Source: Lachnospiraceae bacterium (GTDB taxonomy: Bacteria; Bacillota; Clostridia; Lachnospirales; Lachnospiraceae). Taken from it: DNA of 64,000 bases. Below, piece after piece: positions 43,504 to 52,067 of this stretch. The stretch spans positions 62,001 through 126,000 of the forward strand of contig JAFQOW010000012.1 of assembly GCA_017412055.1 (NCBI GenBank). The letters are read 5' to 3'. The notes under the pieces were generated by a model, which did no database searches, was not told the DNA's origin, and was given only the letters and a program-made list of their open reading frames with translations. A program made the translations under genes and the position numbers. The first letter of the stretch is position 1. Each line of letters begins with the position of its first letter.

Positions 43504-44703
43504 ATGGCATTAACATTATCAAAGAAGGCTATGGAAGTTAAGCCTTCATCAACATTGGCAATTACAGCAAAGGCAAAAGAGCTTAAAGCACAGGGCGTTG
43601 ACGTGGTTGGTTTCGGTGCAGGTGAGCCTGATTTTAATACACCAGACAATATCTGTACAGCTGCTATTGAGGCCATTAATAGTGGTTTTACAAAATATAC
43701 ACCTGCTTCAGGAATCGCTGACCTTAAGGAAGCAATCTGCGAAAAGTTTAAAAGCTTCAACGGTCTTGATTATAAGCCTTCACAGATTGTTATTAGCAAT
43801 GGTGGTAAGCATTCATTAACAAATGTTTTTTCTGTAATTTTAAATCCAGGTGATGAGGTTATTATACCTGCTCCATACTGGTTAAGCTATCCAGAAATTG
43901 TAAAGCTTGCTGATGGTGTTCCTGTATTCGTAAGAGGTGAGAAGGAAACTGGCTATAAGGTTAATGTGGAGATGCTTGAGAAGGTTACAACAAACAAGAC
44001 AAAAGCGCTTGTATTAAATACTCCAAGTAACCCTACAGGTATGATATATAGTGAGGATGAGCTTAGAGCTATTGCTGATTATGCCGTAAAGAATGATATA
44101 TATGTTGTAGCAGATGAAATGTATGAGCATCTTGTATACAATGGTAAGAAGCATGTAAGTATTGCATCTTTCAATGAGGAGATATACAAGAGAACTATCA
44201 CAGTAAGCGGTCTTGCAAAGAGCTATGCTATGACAGGTTGGAGAATTGGTTATACAGGCTCTTCAGAAGAGATTGCCAAGCTTATGGGAAGTGTTCAGAG
44301 TCATCAGACATCTAACCCTAACTCTATAGCTCAGAAGGCTGCGGTAGAAGCTTTAAGAGGTGATCAGTCAACTGTTAAGATGATGATTAACGAGTTTGAT
44401 AAGAGAAGAAAGTATATGTATGATAGATTCACAAAGATGCCATATGTTTCAACACTTGAGCCAGAAGGCGCATTCTATGTGTTTGTTGATGTTACAGAGA
44501 CACTTGATAAGACATATAAGGGTAATAAGATTGAATCAGCAGCTGAGTTTGCTAGAATCTTAATAGATGAATATAATGTAGCAGTAGTACCATGTGCAGA
44601 TTTTGGATTTGAGAATCATATTCGTCTTTCTTATGCAATCTCTATTGAACAGATAGATAAGGGTGTTACAAGAATTGAACAGTTCCTTAAAGAGTTAAAG
44701 TAA
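43504..44703 (+). CDS. Class I/II aminotransferase, probably aspartate aminotransferase
   Basis: 399 residues from ATG 43504 (AAGGTGG upstream; an in-frame GTG at 43492 is less likely). It has FGAGEPDFNTPDNI, the PLP region NTPSNPTGMIYSEDEL, and the Schiff-base lysine in SGLAKSYAMTGWRIGY. This is fold-type I, subgroup Ib, like Bacillus AspB. The likely reaction is aspartate plus 2-oxoglutarate, but related enzymes use other acids. It ends with a strong terminator. Confidence 0.88.
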   Translation: MALTLSKKAMEVKPSSTLAITAKAKELKAQGVDVVGFGAGEPDFNTPDNICTAAIEAINSGFTKYTPASGIADLKEAICEKFKSFNGLDYKPSQIVISNGGKHSLTNVFSVILNPGDEVIIPAPYWLSYPEIVKLADGVPVFVRGEKETGYKVNVEMLEKVTTNKTKALVLNTPSNPTGMIYSEDELRAIADYAVKNDIYVVADEMYEHLVYNGKKHVSIASFNEEIYKRTITVSGLAKSYAMTGWRIGYTGSSEEIAKLMGSVQSHQTSNPNSIAQKAAVEALRGDQSTVKMMINEFDKRRKYMYDRFTKMPYVSTLEPEGAFYVFVDVTETLDKTYKGNKIESAAEFARILIDEYNVAVVPCADFGFENHIRLSYAISIEQIDKGVTRIEQFLKELK

Positions 44704-44710
44704 TTAGATA

Positions 44711-44744
44711 AAATCGAGCAGTTACAATTCCTGCTCGATTTTTG
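44711..44744 (+). terminator. Intrinsic terminator after the aminotransferase
   Basis: AAATCGAGCAG pairs with CTGCTCGATTT, followed by TTG; stem at 44711-44743. Confidence 0.85.
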
Positions 44745-44781
44745 AATACTAAAAAGTAAATTTTATTTGGAGGATAAAGTT

Positions 44782-45585
44782 ATGGCAAAGATTGGATTTA
44801 TTGGAATGGGTAATATGGGGTATGCAATGCTTAAAGGTGCATTGAATGTATTTCCAAAGGAGGACTTAATCTTTACAGATGTAAGCACAGAAAGAGTTGA
44901 GAAGGTTTCTAAGGAAACGGAAGTTTCCCATGTTCTTACAAATGCAGAGCTTGCTAATAGTGCAAAATATATTGTATTGGCGGTTAAACCACAGTTTTAT
45001 GCTACAGTTCTTAAGAATATTGAAAATATTATAAAGAAGGACCATGTGGTTATTTCCATTGCACCAGGTATCAGCATCGATTCGTTAAAGGATGCCTTAG
45101 GCTTTGATGCTAGAATAGTTAGAGCAATGCCTAATACACCAGCACTTTTAGGTGAAGGGATGACAGGTATTTGTTATGACCAGACTGCCCTTAATTTTGA
45201 GGAAAAAGAAGTGATTGAGAAATTTTTCTCATCTTTCGGAAAGTACAAGGTAGTAGAGGAGCGTCTTATGAGTGCTGTGACATGTGTAAGTGGTAGTTCA
45301 CCTGCATATGTATATATGTTTATTGAAGCGTTGGCAGATAGTGCAGTTAAATATGGTATGCCAAGAGATGCTGCATATGAGATGGCTGCTCAAACTGTTG
45401 CAGGTGCTGCAAAGATGGTTCTAGAAACAAAAGAACATCCAGGTAAATTAAAGGATATGGTTTGCTCACCAGGTGGAACTACTATTGCAGCTGTTTCAGC
45501 CCTTGAAGAGTATGGATTTAGAAATAGTATTATAAAAGCTACAGATGCTTGCTTTAGTGTTGCTGAAGGCTTTAAGAGAAAGTAG
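44782..45585 (+). CDS. proC: Pyrroline-5-carboxylate reductase
   Basis: 267 residues; ATG 44782 follows GGAGG. It begins KIGFIGMGNMGYAML (NAD(P)-binding glycines), with VRAMPNTPALLGEGM and the C-terminal SPGGTTIAAVSALEE motif of ProC. It catalyses the last step of proline synthesis. The Nudix gene follows 31 bases later and may be cotranscribed. Confidence 0.95.
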   Translation: MAKIGFIGMGNMGYAMLKGALNVFPKEDLIFTDVSTERVEKVSKETEVSHVLTNAELANSAKYIVLAVKPQFYATVLKNIENIIKKDHVVISIAPGISIDSLKDALGFDARIVRAMPNTPALLGEGMTGICYDQTALNFEEKEVIEKFFSSFGKYKVVEERLMSAVTCVSGSSPAYVYMFIEALADSAVKYGMPRDAAYEMAAQTVAGAAKMVLETKEHPGKLKDMVCSPGGTTIAAVSALEEYGFRNSIIKATDACFSVAEGFKRK

Positions 45586-45616
45586 TTTTTGTCATACATA
45601 TTACAGGAGGAAGATT

Positions 45617-46153
45617 ATGGAGCCATTAAAAAGGATTAGCAGAGAATTAAAGTATAAAGGCGCTATAATTGACATATATCAGGACAAGGTTCAAGGACCT
45701 GATGGTCTTGTTCATAATTATGATTTTATAGGTCATAATGGTGCAGCTGCAGTATTACCGATTAGAGATGACGGTAAAATTCTTATGGTTAAACAGTATA
45801 GAAATGCACTTGACAGATTTACAATTGAGCTTCCAGCAGGTGGATTAAATGGCAAAGATGAGCCGGGGATTGTGTGTGCAGCCAGAGAATTAGAAGAAGA
45901 GACAGGCTATAAATCAGAAGATTTAGAACATCTTATCACAATTAGAACCACCATTGCTTTTTGCAATGAACAGATAGAGATATATATTGCAAGAAATCTT
46001 AAAAAGACAGCACAGCATCTTGATGAAGGAGAATTTGTAGATGTGGTTGAATATACTATAGATGAGTTGGTTGATATGGTATATAATTCAACTATTCAGG
46101 ATAGTAAAACTATTTCAGCTATAATGACTTATTATAATAAATATTGCAGATAA
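45617..46153 (+). CDS. Nudix hydrolase, ADP-ribose pyrophosphatase type
   Basis: 178 residues from ATG 45617 after AGGAGG. The Nudix box is AARELEEETGY following GGLNGKDEPG, and the rest fits the NudF/YqkG class. It hydrolyses ADP-ribose to AMP and ribose-5-phosphate. The order Nudix, spoIIM, xerD recalls the Bacillus nudF-spoIIM-xerD region, which supports the identity of the next gene. Confidence 0.9.
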   Translation: MEPLKRISRELKYKGAIIDIYQDKVQGPDGLVHNYDFIGHNGAAAVLPIRDDGKILMVKQYRNALDRFTIELPAGGLNGKDEPGIVCAARELEEETGYKSEDLEHLITIRTTIAFCNEQIEIYIARNLKKTAQHLDEGEFVDVVEYTIDELVDMVYNSTIQDSKTISAIMTYYNKYCR

Positions 46154-46217
46154 TAATCATAACTTTGTCCCTATATCATATATTTAAAGGAATAAATATT
46201 ATAGGGGTGGATGTAGA

Positions 46218-46829
46218 ATGAATATTAAAAATATATTTTTGCCAAAAAAAGGTTTTAGAGTACAGACGATGAATTTCAGTGAAAGCCATCGTCTGTTCTT
46301 TTTGTTCATCATAGGAATAGTAGGTGGGACATTTTTATTTAATATGCTGGGCAAGGAATTGGCAGGGAAAATAGGAATATATAGTGAGTACATGATAAGT
46401 GGTTTTAATATGACAACCATAGAAAACATAAATCCAATGGATTTTTTTATGTTTTGTATACGTAAATATTGTTATCAATCATCTATTATTATTTTACTTA
46501 TTACTCTGCTTAAAAGCAAAAGCATGAGTGGTATATTGTGTATTGTTAAAGGTGTAAATATATCATTTTTAGTTGGTTCAGCTACCATATCCTTTGGAGT
46601 GGGAGGAATTCTTATATATATTATGTCTATATTTCCACATTATTTTTTTTATGTTCCATTATTTATATGGAGTATATATTTGGCAAATATTATAAGAGAA
46701 ATATTTAATCATAAGAGAAGTGCTAAGGGGATTTTAAAAGCATGTATTATCGAATTTGCATTTATCATAGGAACATCAGTATTTGAGGCCTACGGAAATT
46801 TGCCTATTATGATTAGTATGTTTACATAA
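46218..46829 (+). CDS. spoIIM: SpoIIM-like engulfment protein
   Basis: 203 residues with about five membrane segments, close to the 214 of Bacillus SpoIIM. An extended N-terminal segment is followed by FFLFIIGIVGGTFLFNMLG; the DUF95/SpoIIM pattern is moderate. SpoIIM joins SpoIID and SpoIIP to remodel septal peptidoglycan in engulfment. The assignment relies partly on the conserved position between a NudF-type gene and a XerD homologue. ATG 46218 follows GGGGTGG. Confidence 0.75.
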   Translation: MNIKNIFLPKKGFRVQTMNFSESHRLFFLFIIGIVGGTFLFNMLGKELAGKIGIYSEYMISGFNMTTIENINPMDFFMFCIRKYCYQSSIIILLITLLKSKSMSGILCIVKGVNISFLVGSATISFGVGGILIYIMSIFPHYFFYVPLFIWSIYLANIIREIFNHKRSAKGILKACIIEFAFIIGTSVFEAYGNLPIMISMFT

Positions 46830-46921
46830 AATTTAAAGTTTACATAAAATTATCTTGCGAAAAAACATTTTATTGTATATACTATACGTACATTTTGTTT
46901 GTATAATATGGTAGGTGTAGT

Positions 46922-47659
46922 ATGGAAAGTAAAATTTTATTTTTTATGAATTATTTAATGACGGTTAAACATGCTTCTAAGAATACTTTGGAATGTTATC
47001 GAAGAGATTTAGAGGGTATGAAGGAGTATTTTTATAGTCAGGGTATTACGGAGTTGGAAAAAATCACTGCAACAAGTATAAATTCATATATTTTATATAT
47101 GGAAAAGCAAGGGAAATCACCAGCTACAATAGCGCGAGTTATTTCTTCTATTAAGACTTTTTTTAGATGTATGATTAATAACGGCTATGTAAAAAGAGAA
47201 CCAACAGAAAATGTTAATGTGCCAGAGCTTGAAAAAGAGAAAACTAGAAGCAAAACTATATCAAAGGCTGAAGTGAAAAAGATTTTAGATAGTATAGAGG
47301 GTGAAGATGAGCTTGCTTTAAGAGATAAGGCTATGATAGAGCTTTTATATGATGCAGAGCTTAAAGTTAGTCAGATTATTAATCTTAAGGTGGAAGATGT
47401 AAATCTTGATTATAATTATGTGACAGTCCGTGGAACAAAAAAGGATAAAACACTTCCTTTTGGTTGGTCTGTTAATAAATCACTTATGACATATGGACAG
47501 TTAGCTCGTGACAAGTTTTTAAAGGAAAAGGATGAAGGTTTTCTTTTTATGAATTGCTTTGGAAAACAGATGACACGACAGGGTTTTTGGAAGATATTTA
47601 AAAAGTGTGTTGCAAATGCTAAGCTTTCAGGTGTTACTACGCATAGTTTGCATAAATAA
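46922..47659 (+). CDS. XerD-like tyrosine recombinase lacking catalytic residues
   Basis: 245 residues against about 295 for XerD. The N-terminal SAM-like core-binding domain is complete, and the catalytic domain begins normally (LRDKAMIELLYDAEL). The first catalytic arginine (usual GLRVSEL) is Lys148 in ELKVSQI. The beta-hairpin lysine region is kept. The HxLR box ends as TTHSLHK, with His241 kept and the arginine replaced by His244. The chain stops there, so the second His/Trp and the tyrosine are absent. No remnant of the lost end is visible downstream. It cannot cut DNA by the known mechanism but could still bind it. Confidence 0.85.
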   Translation: MESKILFFMNYLMTVKHASKNTLECYRRDLEGMKEYFYSQGITELEKITATSINSYILYMEKQGKSPATIARVISSIKTFFRCMINNGYVKREPTENVNVPELEKEKTRSKTISKAEVKKILDSIEGEDELALRDKAMIELLYDAELKVSQIINLKVEDVNLDYNYVTVRGTKKDKTLPFGWSVNKSLMTYGQLARDKFLKEKDEGFLFMNCFGKQMTRQGFWKIFKKCVANAKLSGVTTHSLHK

Positions 47660-47733
47660 TTTTTTACTTGAAAAAAATTATAGAATATTGTAAGATAAAA
47701 TATATGTTTATGTGAACTTAAGGAGGAATATAT

Positions 47734-48900
47734 ATGAATAGAGGCAAAGGAAGATCCTTTGTAGGTTTTTTACTTACATATTTTCTTGTTGTTACACTTA
47801 TATGTACAAGCCTTTTTGTATGTTTAAGAGTAAGCTTTTTGAAGGGAGATGATGTTAAATCTTTTATAAAAAGCTTGGATTTAGGAGAGGCTGTACAGGA
47901 GATTGTAAGTAAAACTGTAAAAGAATCTGGTGATAAGAAGCCTGATGCAGAGAATAAGATATCAGATGAATTAGTGGATTCATTGCTTACAGAGGATGTA
48001 GTAAGTGATGTGACTGATATTATGGTTGAAGCTATCACTGATGAAAAGGAAGTAGATTTAAGTCAGGTTAAAGATAGCTGTATGAACGCCGTGATAGATA
48101 TGTCAGAGCAGACTGTGGATGATGTTATAGAAGAGTTAAAGGCTAATGGTTCTGTTATAGATGCTGAAAGTCTTAAGAATAATAGCATAATAAGTCAGTA
48201 TCAGAAGGATTTCAATATTGATGTAACAACTCCTATCTTAGAGCAGATGCAAACAGTATATGGTTCTAAATCTGTAAATATCGAAGATATAGATGTTGAA
48301 GAAGTTAAGAGTGAAGCAAAGGAAGCTGTTAAAACAAATGTAATCCCTAAGATAGAAGTGAAAGTAGATAAGCTTATTAAGGATACAAATATTGAGGTTA
48401 ATGAGCAGATGGAAACCTTCAGAAAAGACACAGATATTAAAGGAATAATAGATGTTGTTGATTTGCTTTTAGCTCAATTGATGAAGTCTATAATAATTGG
48501 AATTGTGGTTTCTATAATATTTATTGTACTTCAGTTTGTTGTATATAAGAAAGATATTAACAAAGCCTTTAAGAATATAGGAGTTTCAGGAGCAGTGTTA
48601 GGTGTTTTAATGCTTCTTATAAGTAAGCTTGTTGATATTATTAGAAAATTTATACTTTCATCTTTAGAAGGTGAAGATGCTAGCGTTGACGTTATAAGAA
48701 ATATTGTTAATAAGTATGTTCCTAAAATGGAAAATGCTACAAGTAATATCGGTTTGATAAGTATTATTATAACAGTTTTATTGATAGTGGTAGCTGTTAT
48801 TTTAAAGAAGAAGCTGGAAGATAAGGATGCTCTCTTTGCAACAGAGGATACGTTTGCAGACGGAACAAGTCTTAGAGATGATTCCTCAAATCTGCTTTAA
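47734..48900 (+). CDS. Membrane protein of unknown function with large extracytoplasmic helical domain
   Basis: 388 residues. One membrane segment lies at about 11-32 and three more in the C-terminal third (about 247-268, 281-301, 345-366). Between them is a charged, helix-rich region of about 210 residues, with short acidic units such as SDELVDSLLTEDVVSDVTDI. No signal cleavage site, lipobox or known domain was recognised. ATG 47734 follows AAGGAGG. It is monocistronic, with the terminator at 48979. Confidence 0.65.
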   Translation: MNRGKGRSFVGFLLTYFLVVTLICTSLFVCLRVSFLKGDDVKSFIKSLDLGEAVQEIVSKTVKESGDKKPDAENKISDELVDSLLTEDVVSDVTDIMVEAITDEKEVDLSQVKDSCMNAVIDMSEQTVDDVIEELKANGSVIDAESLKNNSIISQYQKDFNIDVTTPILEQMQTVYGSKSVNIEDIDVEEVKSEAKEAVKTNVIPKIEVKVDKLIKDTNIEVNEQMETFRKDTDIKGIIDVVDLLLAQLMKSIIIGIVVSIIFIVLQFVVYKKDINKAFKNIGVSGAVLGVLMLLISKLVDIIRKFILSSLEGEDASVDVIRNIVNKYVPKMENATSNIGLISIIITVLLIVVAVILKKKLEDKDALFATEDTFADGTSLRDDSSNLL

Positions 48901-48978
48901 TCACAATATTTTATAAAAAATGATATATTTATCAACACATTTGTAAATATTATGATATAATGATGAATAGTTTATTAC

Positions 48979-49010
48979 AAAAGGTTAAGATTAATATCTT
49001 AACCTTTTTT
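48979..49010 (+). terminator. Intrinsic terminator
   Basis: AAAAGGTTAAGAT (48979-48991) pairs with ATCTTAACCTTTT (48996-49008) around a four-base loop, with six T at the end. Confidence 0.9.
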
Positions 49011-49200
49011 ATGATATAGGAAAGTTCTCTGAAATTCCTATATCATAAAAAACGCTCCGCGAGGATGAGCACTCGCACGAGAAGAATATGTCAGCTAACG
49101 CTGACCGTGCTCGGCTCGCAAAGCGGAGCAAGTCCCTCTAGACAGAGGGATTTAGGGAGATGATGCGGACTTGTCCGCTTTGTTCCGATATAGGATAGTA
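49011..49200. repeat. Composite hairpin element, copy B
   Basis: It opens with the inverted repeat ATGATATAGGAA/TTCCTATATCAT (49011-49046), nearly identical to copy A. Then GCTCCGC (49054-49060) pairs with GCGGAGC (49123-49129), enclosing GCACG/CGTGC (49075-49079, 49106-49110) and GTCAGC/GCTGAC (49090-49095, 49100-49105). Two further hairpins follow: a TCCCTCT/AGAGGGA stem near 49132-49150 and GCGGAC/GTCCGC near 49165-49178. Loop blocks AGGAT, GCAC and GAGAAGAA are shared with copy A at 27719-27850. It fills most of the 314-base gap between genes. Confidence 0.75.
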
Positions 49201-49214
49201 AATAGGAGGACATC

Positions 49215-50120
49215 ATGGGTTTTGTTAATAAGTTGGAAAAGAAATATGGAAGATATGGAATTAGTAATTTAATATATTATGTACTTGGAGCATATGCTAT
49301 AGGATATGTTTTATTTTATGCAATGCCAGATGTTTATGATATGTTAACTATGCATCCAGCACTTGTATGTAAAGGACAAGTATGGAGATTGTTTACATGG
49401 ATTATAACAATACCACAACAGTTAGATGTGTTTGTTATATTTATGTTTTTGTTTTACTTTTGGATTGGAACGACGCTGGAAAATTATTGGGGAACATTTA
49501 AGTATAATCTCTATATGCTTTCAGGTTGGTTTTTTATGACAGTAGGAGCAATGCTTTGCTATGTTATTACAGATTTAACAATGGGTTATGGAATAAATAT
49601 AATTGTAACCACATCATATATAAATTTGACTTCATTTCTTGCCAGTGCCGCTATATTCCCAAATGCCCAGGCTTTAATCTTTGGTTTAGTTCCAGTGAAG
49701 TTTAAGTGGCTTGCAATATTTGATTTAGTAATATTAGGATATGATTTTATATATAGATTTATGTTATTGGTTAGATATAATCCTTATGAAATCATCTTAA
49801 AAACTGGTGGTGAATATACAAGGGAGGTATGTATTGCAGGCTGTATATCTATCGCTATATCGTTGCTCAATTTTGTTATCTTCTATTTTGGTTCAAGACA
49901 TGGTATGAGATTTACACCAAAGCATATAAAAAGACAAACAAAATATAAGAGTCAGGTAAAGGTAAATAAGGGTGCTTCTAAACATAAGTGTGCTATATGT
50001 GGAAGAACAGAATTGGATGCGGAGAATCTTGCATTCAGATATTGCTCTAAATGTGAAGGAAATTATGAGTACTGCACAGACCATTTATTTACTCATGAAC
50101 ATGTAAAAAAAGGGGAATAA
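49215..50120 (+). CDS. Rhomboid-like membrane protein with C-terminal zinc ribbon
   Basis: 301 residues. Six or so membrane segments occupy residues 17-235. The early loop HPALVCKGQVWRLFTW resembles the WR motif of rhomboids, and the general layout fits the fold. The GxSG serine motif and catalytic histidine are not seen, so it is probably a pseudoprotease-like scaffold. The C-terminus carries a probable zinc-binding module, CAICGRTELD, then CSKCEGNYEYC and a DHLFTHEH end. It is nine bases from the transglutaminase-like lipoprotein gene. Role unknown. Confidence 0.65.
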   Translation: MGFVNKLEKKYGRYGISNLIYYVLGAYAIGYVLFYAMPDVYDMLTMHPALVCKGQVWRLFTWIITIPQQLDVFVIFMFLFYFWIGTTLENYWGTFKYNLYMLSGWFFMTVGAMLCYVITDLTMGYGINIIVTTSYINLTSFLASAAIFPNAQALIFGLVPVKFKWLAIFDLVILGYDFIYRFMLLVRYNPYEIILKTGGEYTREVCIAGCISIAISLLNFVIFYFGSRHGMRFTPKHIKRQTKYKSQVKVNKGASKHKCAICGRTELDAENLAFRYCSKCEGNYEYCTDHLFTHEHVKKGE

Positions 50121-50128
50121 GATATTAT

Positions 50129-50992
50129 ATGAATTTTAAAATAGGAATTTTTGTGGTAGCTGCTATGATTATTTTATGTGGCTGCAACCTTACAACAGAT
50201 AGATTTGATAAAGATGAAAGCAATAAAGAATATGATTATAGAGAAATGTATCTTAATAATGACACTATGGATTTGACAGATAAGGATTTAGAAGCCTTTA
50301 ACGAAGCTACAAGAATCTATAATTTATATATAAAAAGCTGTGACAATGATTTTAAGAAAGCAGTTGCGGCCCATGATTATATAATAAGAAATTGCATATA
50401 TAATGTGGATGCTATTGATAATGATGAATTGACAGACGATGATTTTAATGAATATGGAGTGTTTGTTAAGGGAAAGGCAGTATGTGAAGGATATGCTAAG
50501 GCGTATAAAATGCTTATGGATATTGCGGATATTGATTGTATAATTGTAACGGGAACTGTCGGTGAGAATGAAATACCTCATGCGTGGAATATGATTAAGC
50601 TTGATAATAGCTGGTATCATGTGGATGTAACATATGATGATCCAAATCCTGAGACAAAGGAAATAATCTATCTATATATGAGTATTACAGATGAGATTAT
50701 AGAGAAGGATCATAAGTGGAATAAAAAGAATACACCTGAGGCGAATAATACAAAGTATGATTATGTAAAAATTAACAAAAGCTTTTGTGATTCTTTTGAG
50801 GAAATAAACAAGGTAATAAAAAAATGTAATACAGATAAAATAACGAATACTTCATTTATATGGAGTGGTGAAGGCGAGATTGAAGAGGCTGTGTGGAAAC
50901 GTGCATTAAAGGACACAGATATTTCCAATCTCTCATTTTCGTGCTTTGGAGTAGATGGTAGACGATTATATATCATAAAACTCATATATTAA
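50129..50992 (+). CDS. Transglutaminase-like lipoprotein
   Basis: 287 residues with a signal peptide and lipobox MIILCGC at about residue 20. The transglutaminase-like core has the triad cysteine in KAVCEGYAKAYKML, histidine in IPHAWNMIKLD and aspartate in WYHVDVTYDDP. The last 60 residues are unrecognised. Bacterial members act as peptidases or transpeptidases at the cell surface; the substrate here is unknown. It is probably cotranscribed with the rhomboid-like gene. Confidence 0.82.
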   Translation: MNFKIGIFVVAAMIILCGCNLTTDRFDKDESNKEYDYREMYLNNDTMDLTDKDLEAFNEATRIYNLYIKSCDNDFKKAVAAHDYIIRNCIYNVDAIDNDELTDDDFNEYGVFVKGKAVCEGYAKAYKMLMDIADIDCIIVTGTVGENEIPHAWNMIKLDNSWYHVDVTYDDPNPETKEIIYLYMSITDEIIEKDHKWNKKNTPEANNTKYDYVKINKSFCDSFEEINKVIKKCNTDKITNTSFIWSGEGEIEEAVWKRALKDTDISNLSFSCFGVDGRRLYIIKLIY

Positions 50993-51048
50993 TTAATGAA
51001 TTAATTGGCAACGAATTCTTATAGCTCTTTATAATTAACAAATTATTC

Positions 51049-51107
51049 ATACACATATTTCTTGTTATCAATATCTAAAAGTTTCTGATAATGAGAAATA
51101 TGTGTAT
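51049..51107. repeat. Long imperfect hairpin between the lipoprotein and cheR
   Basis: ATACACATATTTCT (51049-51062) is an exact inverse of AGAAATATGTGTAT (51094-51107). Inside it TTATCA pairs with TGATAA. ATTTTGT follows. It may be a terminator for the upstream gene or a structured site. The rest of the 264-base gap shows no recognised operator. Confidence 0.55.
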
Positions 51108-51256
51108 ATTTTGTGAATTGAAGATAATTGGTAAAAAATATTGCAAAAAATGTAATAATTTGATATGATAAACGCAGAATGTGTACTTGGAAATAACTTC
51201 CCATATTTCTATATTAGTACGAAATCGGGCGAATTAATTTAATATAGGTAATTGAT

Positions 51257-52060
51257 ATGATGAGAGAGAGTGAATTTATTAGAATTGTCAATTACATCAA
51301 AAAAAATTATGGTATAGATTTAAGTCAGAAAAAGACGCTTATTACAGGTAGATTAGATAATTATTTGACTAGAAATGGCTACAATAATTACTCTGAGCTT
51401 ATGAATAAGGTTGAAAATAATCCAACTTCCAATGAGGCGCGTGACTTAATTGATAATCTTACAACGAACCATACATATTTTATGCGTGAGATAGAGCATT
51501 TTCAATTTCTTAAGGATATAGTGCTGCCAGAGGCAAAGAAATCTTTAAAAGATACGAAGGACTTAAGAACTTGGTGTGCAGCAGCATCTACTGGGGAGGA
51601 ACCGTATACTTTAGCTATGATATTAAAGGATTTCTTTTCACTAGAGGAGGAAAAGTGGGACACCTCGGTTTTAGCCACGGATATATCTACGAAAGTACTA
51701 GAATTTGCCAGTAAAGGAAGATATCTAAAAGAACAGATTGAACCTCTTCCAGATACTTGGAAACGTAGATATTTTAAGAGTATTAGCCATGACGAATGTA
51801 TGGTTTCTGATGAACTTAAAAAGGAAGTTATATTTAGAAAATTTAATCTTATGGATACACTTCCTTTTAAGCAGAGATTACATATTGTATTTATACGAAA
51901 TGTGATGATTTATTTTGATGAAGAGACAAAAATTGATTTAGTAAACAGAATATACGATATGCTTGTGCCAGGTGGATATATGTTTATAGGTACGACAGAA
52001 GGTATTGACAGGAGTAAAACTAAATTTAATTATGTTCGACCATCGGTATATAGAAAGTAG
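51257..52060 (+). CDS. cheR: Chemotaxis protein methyltransferase CheR
   Basis: 267 residues. The N-terminal helical domain is followed by the SAM-binding part with LRTWCAAASTGEEPYTLAM and the late HIVFIRNVMIYFDEETK motif. It methylates glutamates on the MCPs. It is the first gene of the chemosensory cluster; the ribosome site is weak (AGG at 51246-51248), and ATG 51260 is an alternative start. It is followed seven bases later by cheB. Confidence 0.95.
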   Translation: MMRESEFIRIVNYIKKNYGIDLSQKKTLITGRLDNYLTRNGYNNYSELMNKVENNPTSNEARDLIDNLTTNHTYFMREIEHFQFLKDIVLPEAKKSLKDTKDLRTWCAAASTGEEPYTLAMILKDFFSLEEEKWDTSVLATDISTKVLEFASKGRYLKEQIEPLPDTWKRRYFKSISHDECMVSDELKKEVIFRKFNLMDTLPFKQRLHIVFIRNVMIYFDEETKIDLVNRIYDMLVPGGYMFIGTTEGIDRSKTKFNYVRPSVYRK

Positions 52061-52067
52061 GAGACTT

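Noticed and set aside
47660-47733. Frameshifted remainder of xerD
   Set aside because: No frame after the stop resembles the missing SFATHLL or tyrosine region, so a simple frameshift is not supported.
49215-50120. Active rhomboid protease
   Set aside because: GxSG serine motif and catalytic histidine were not found.
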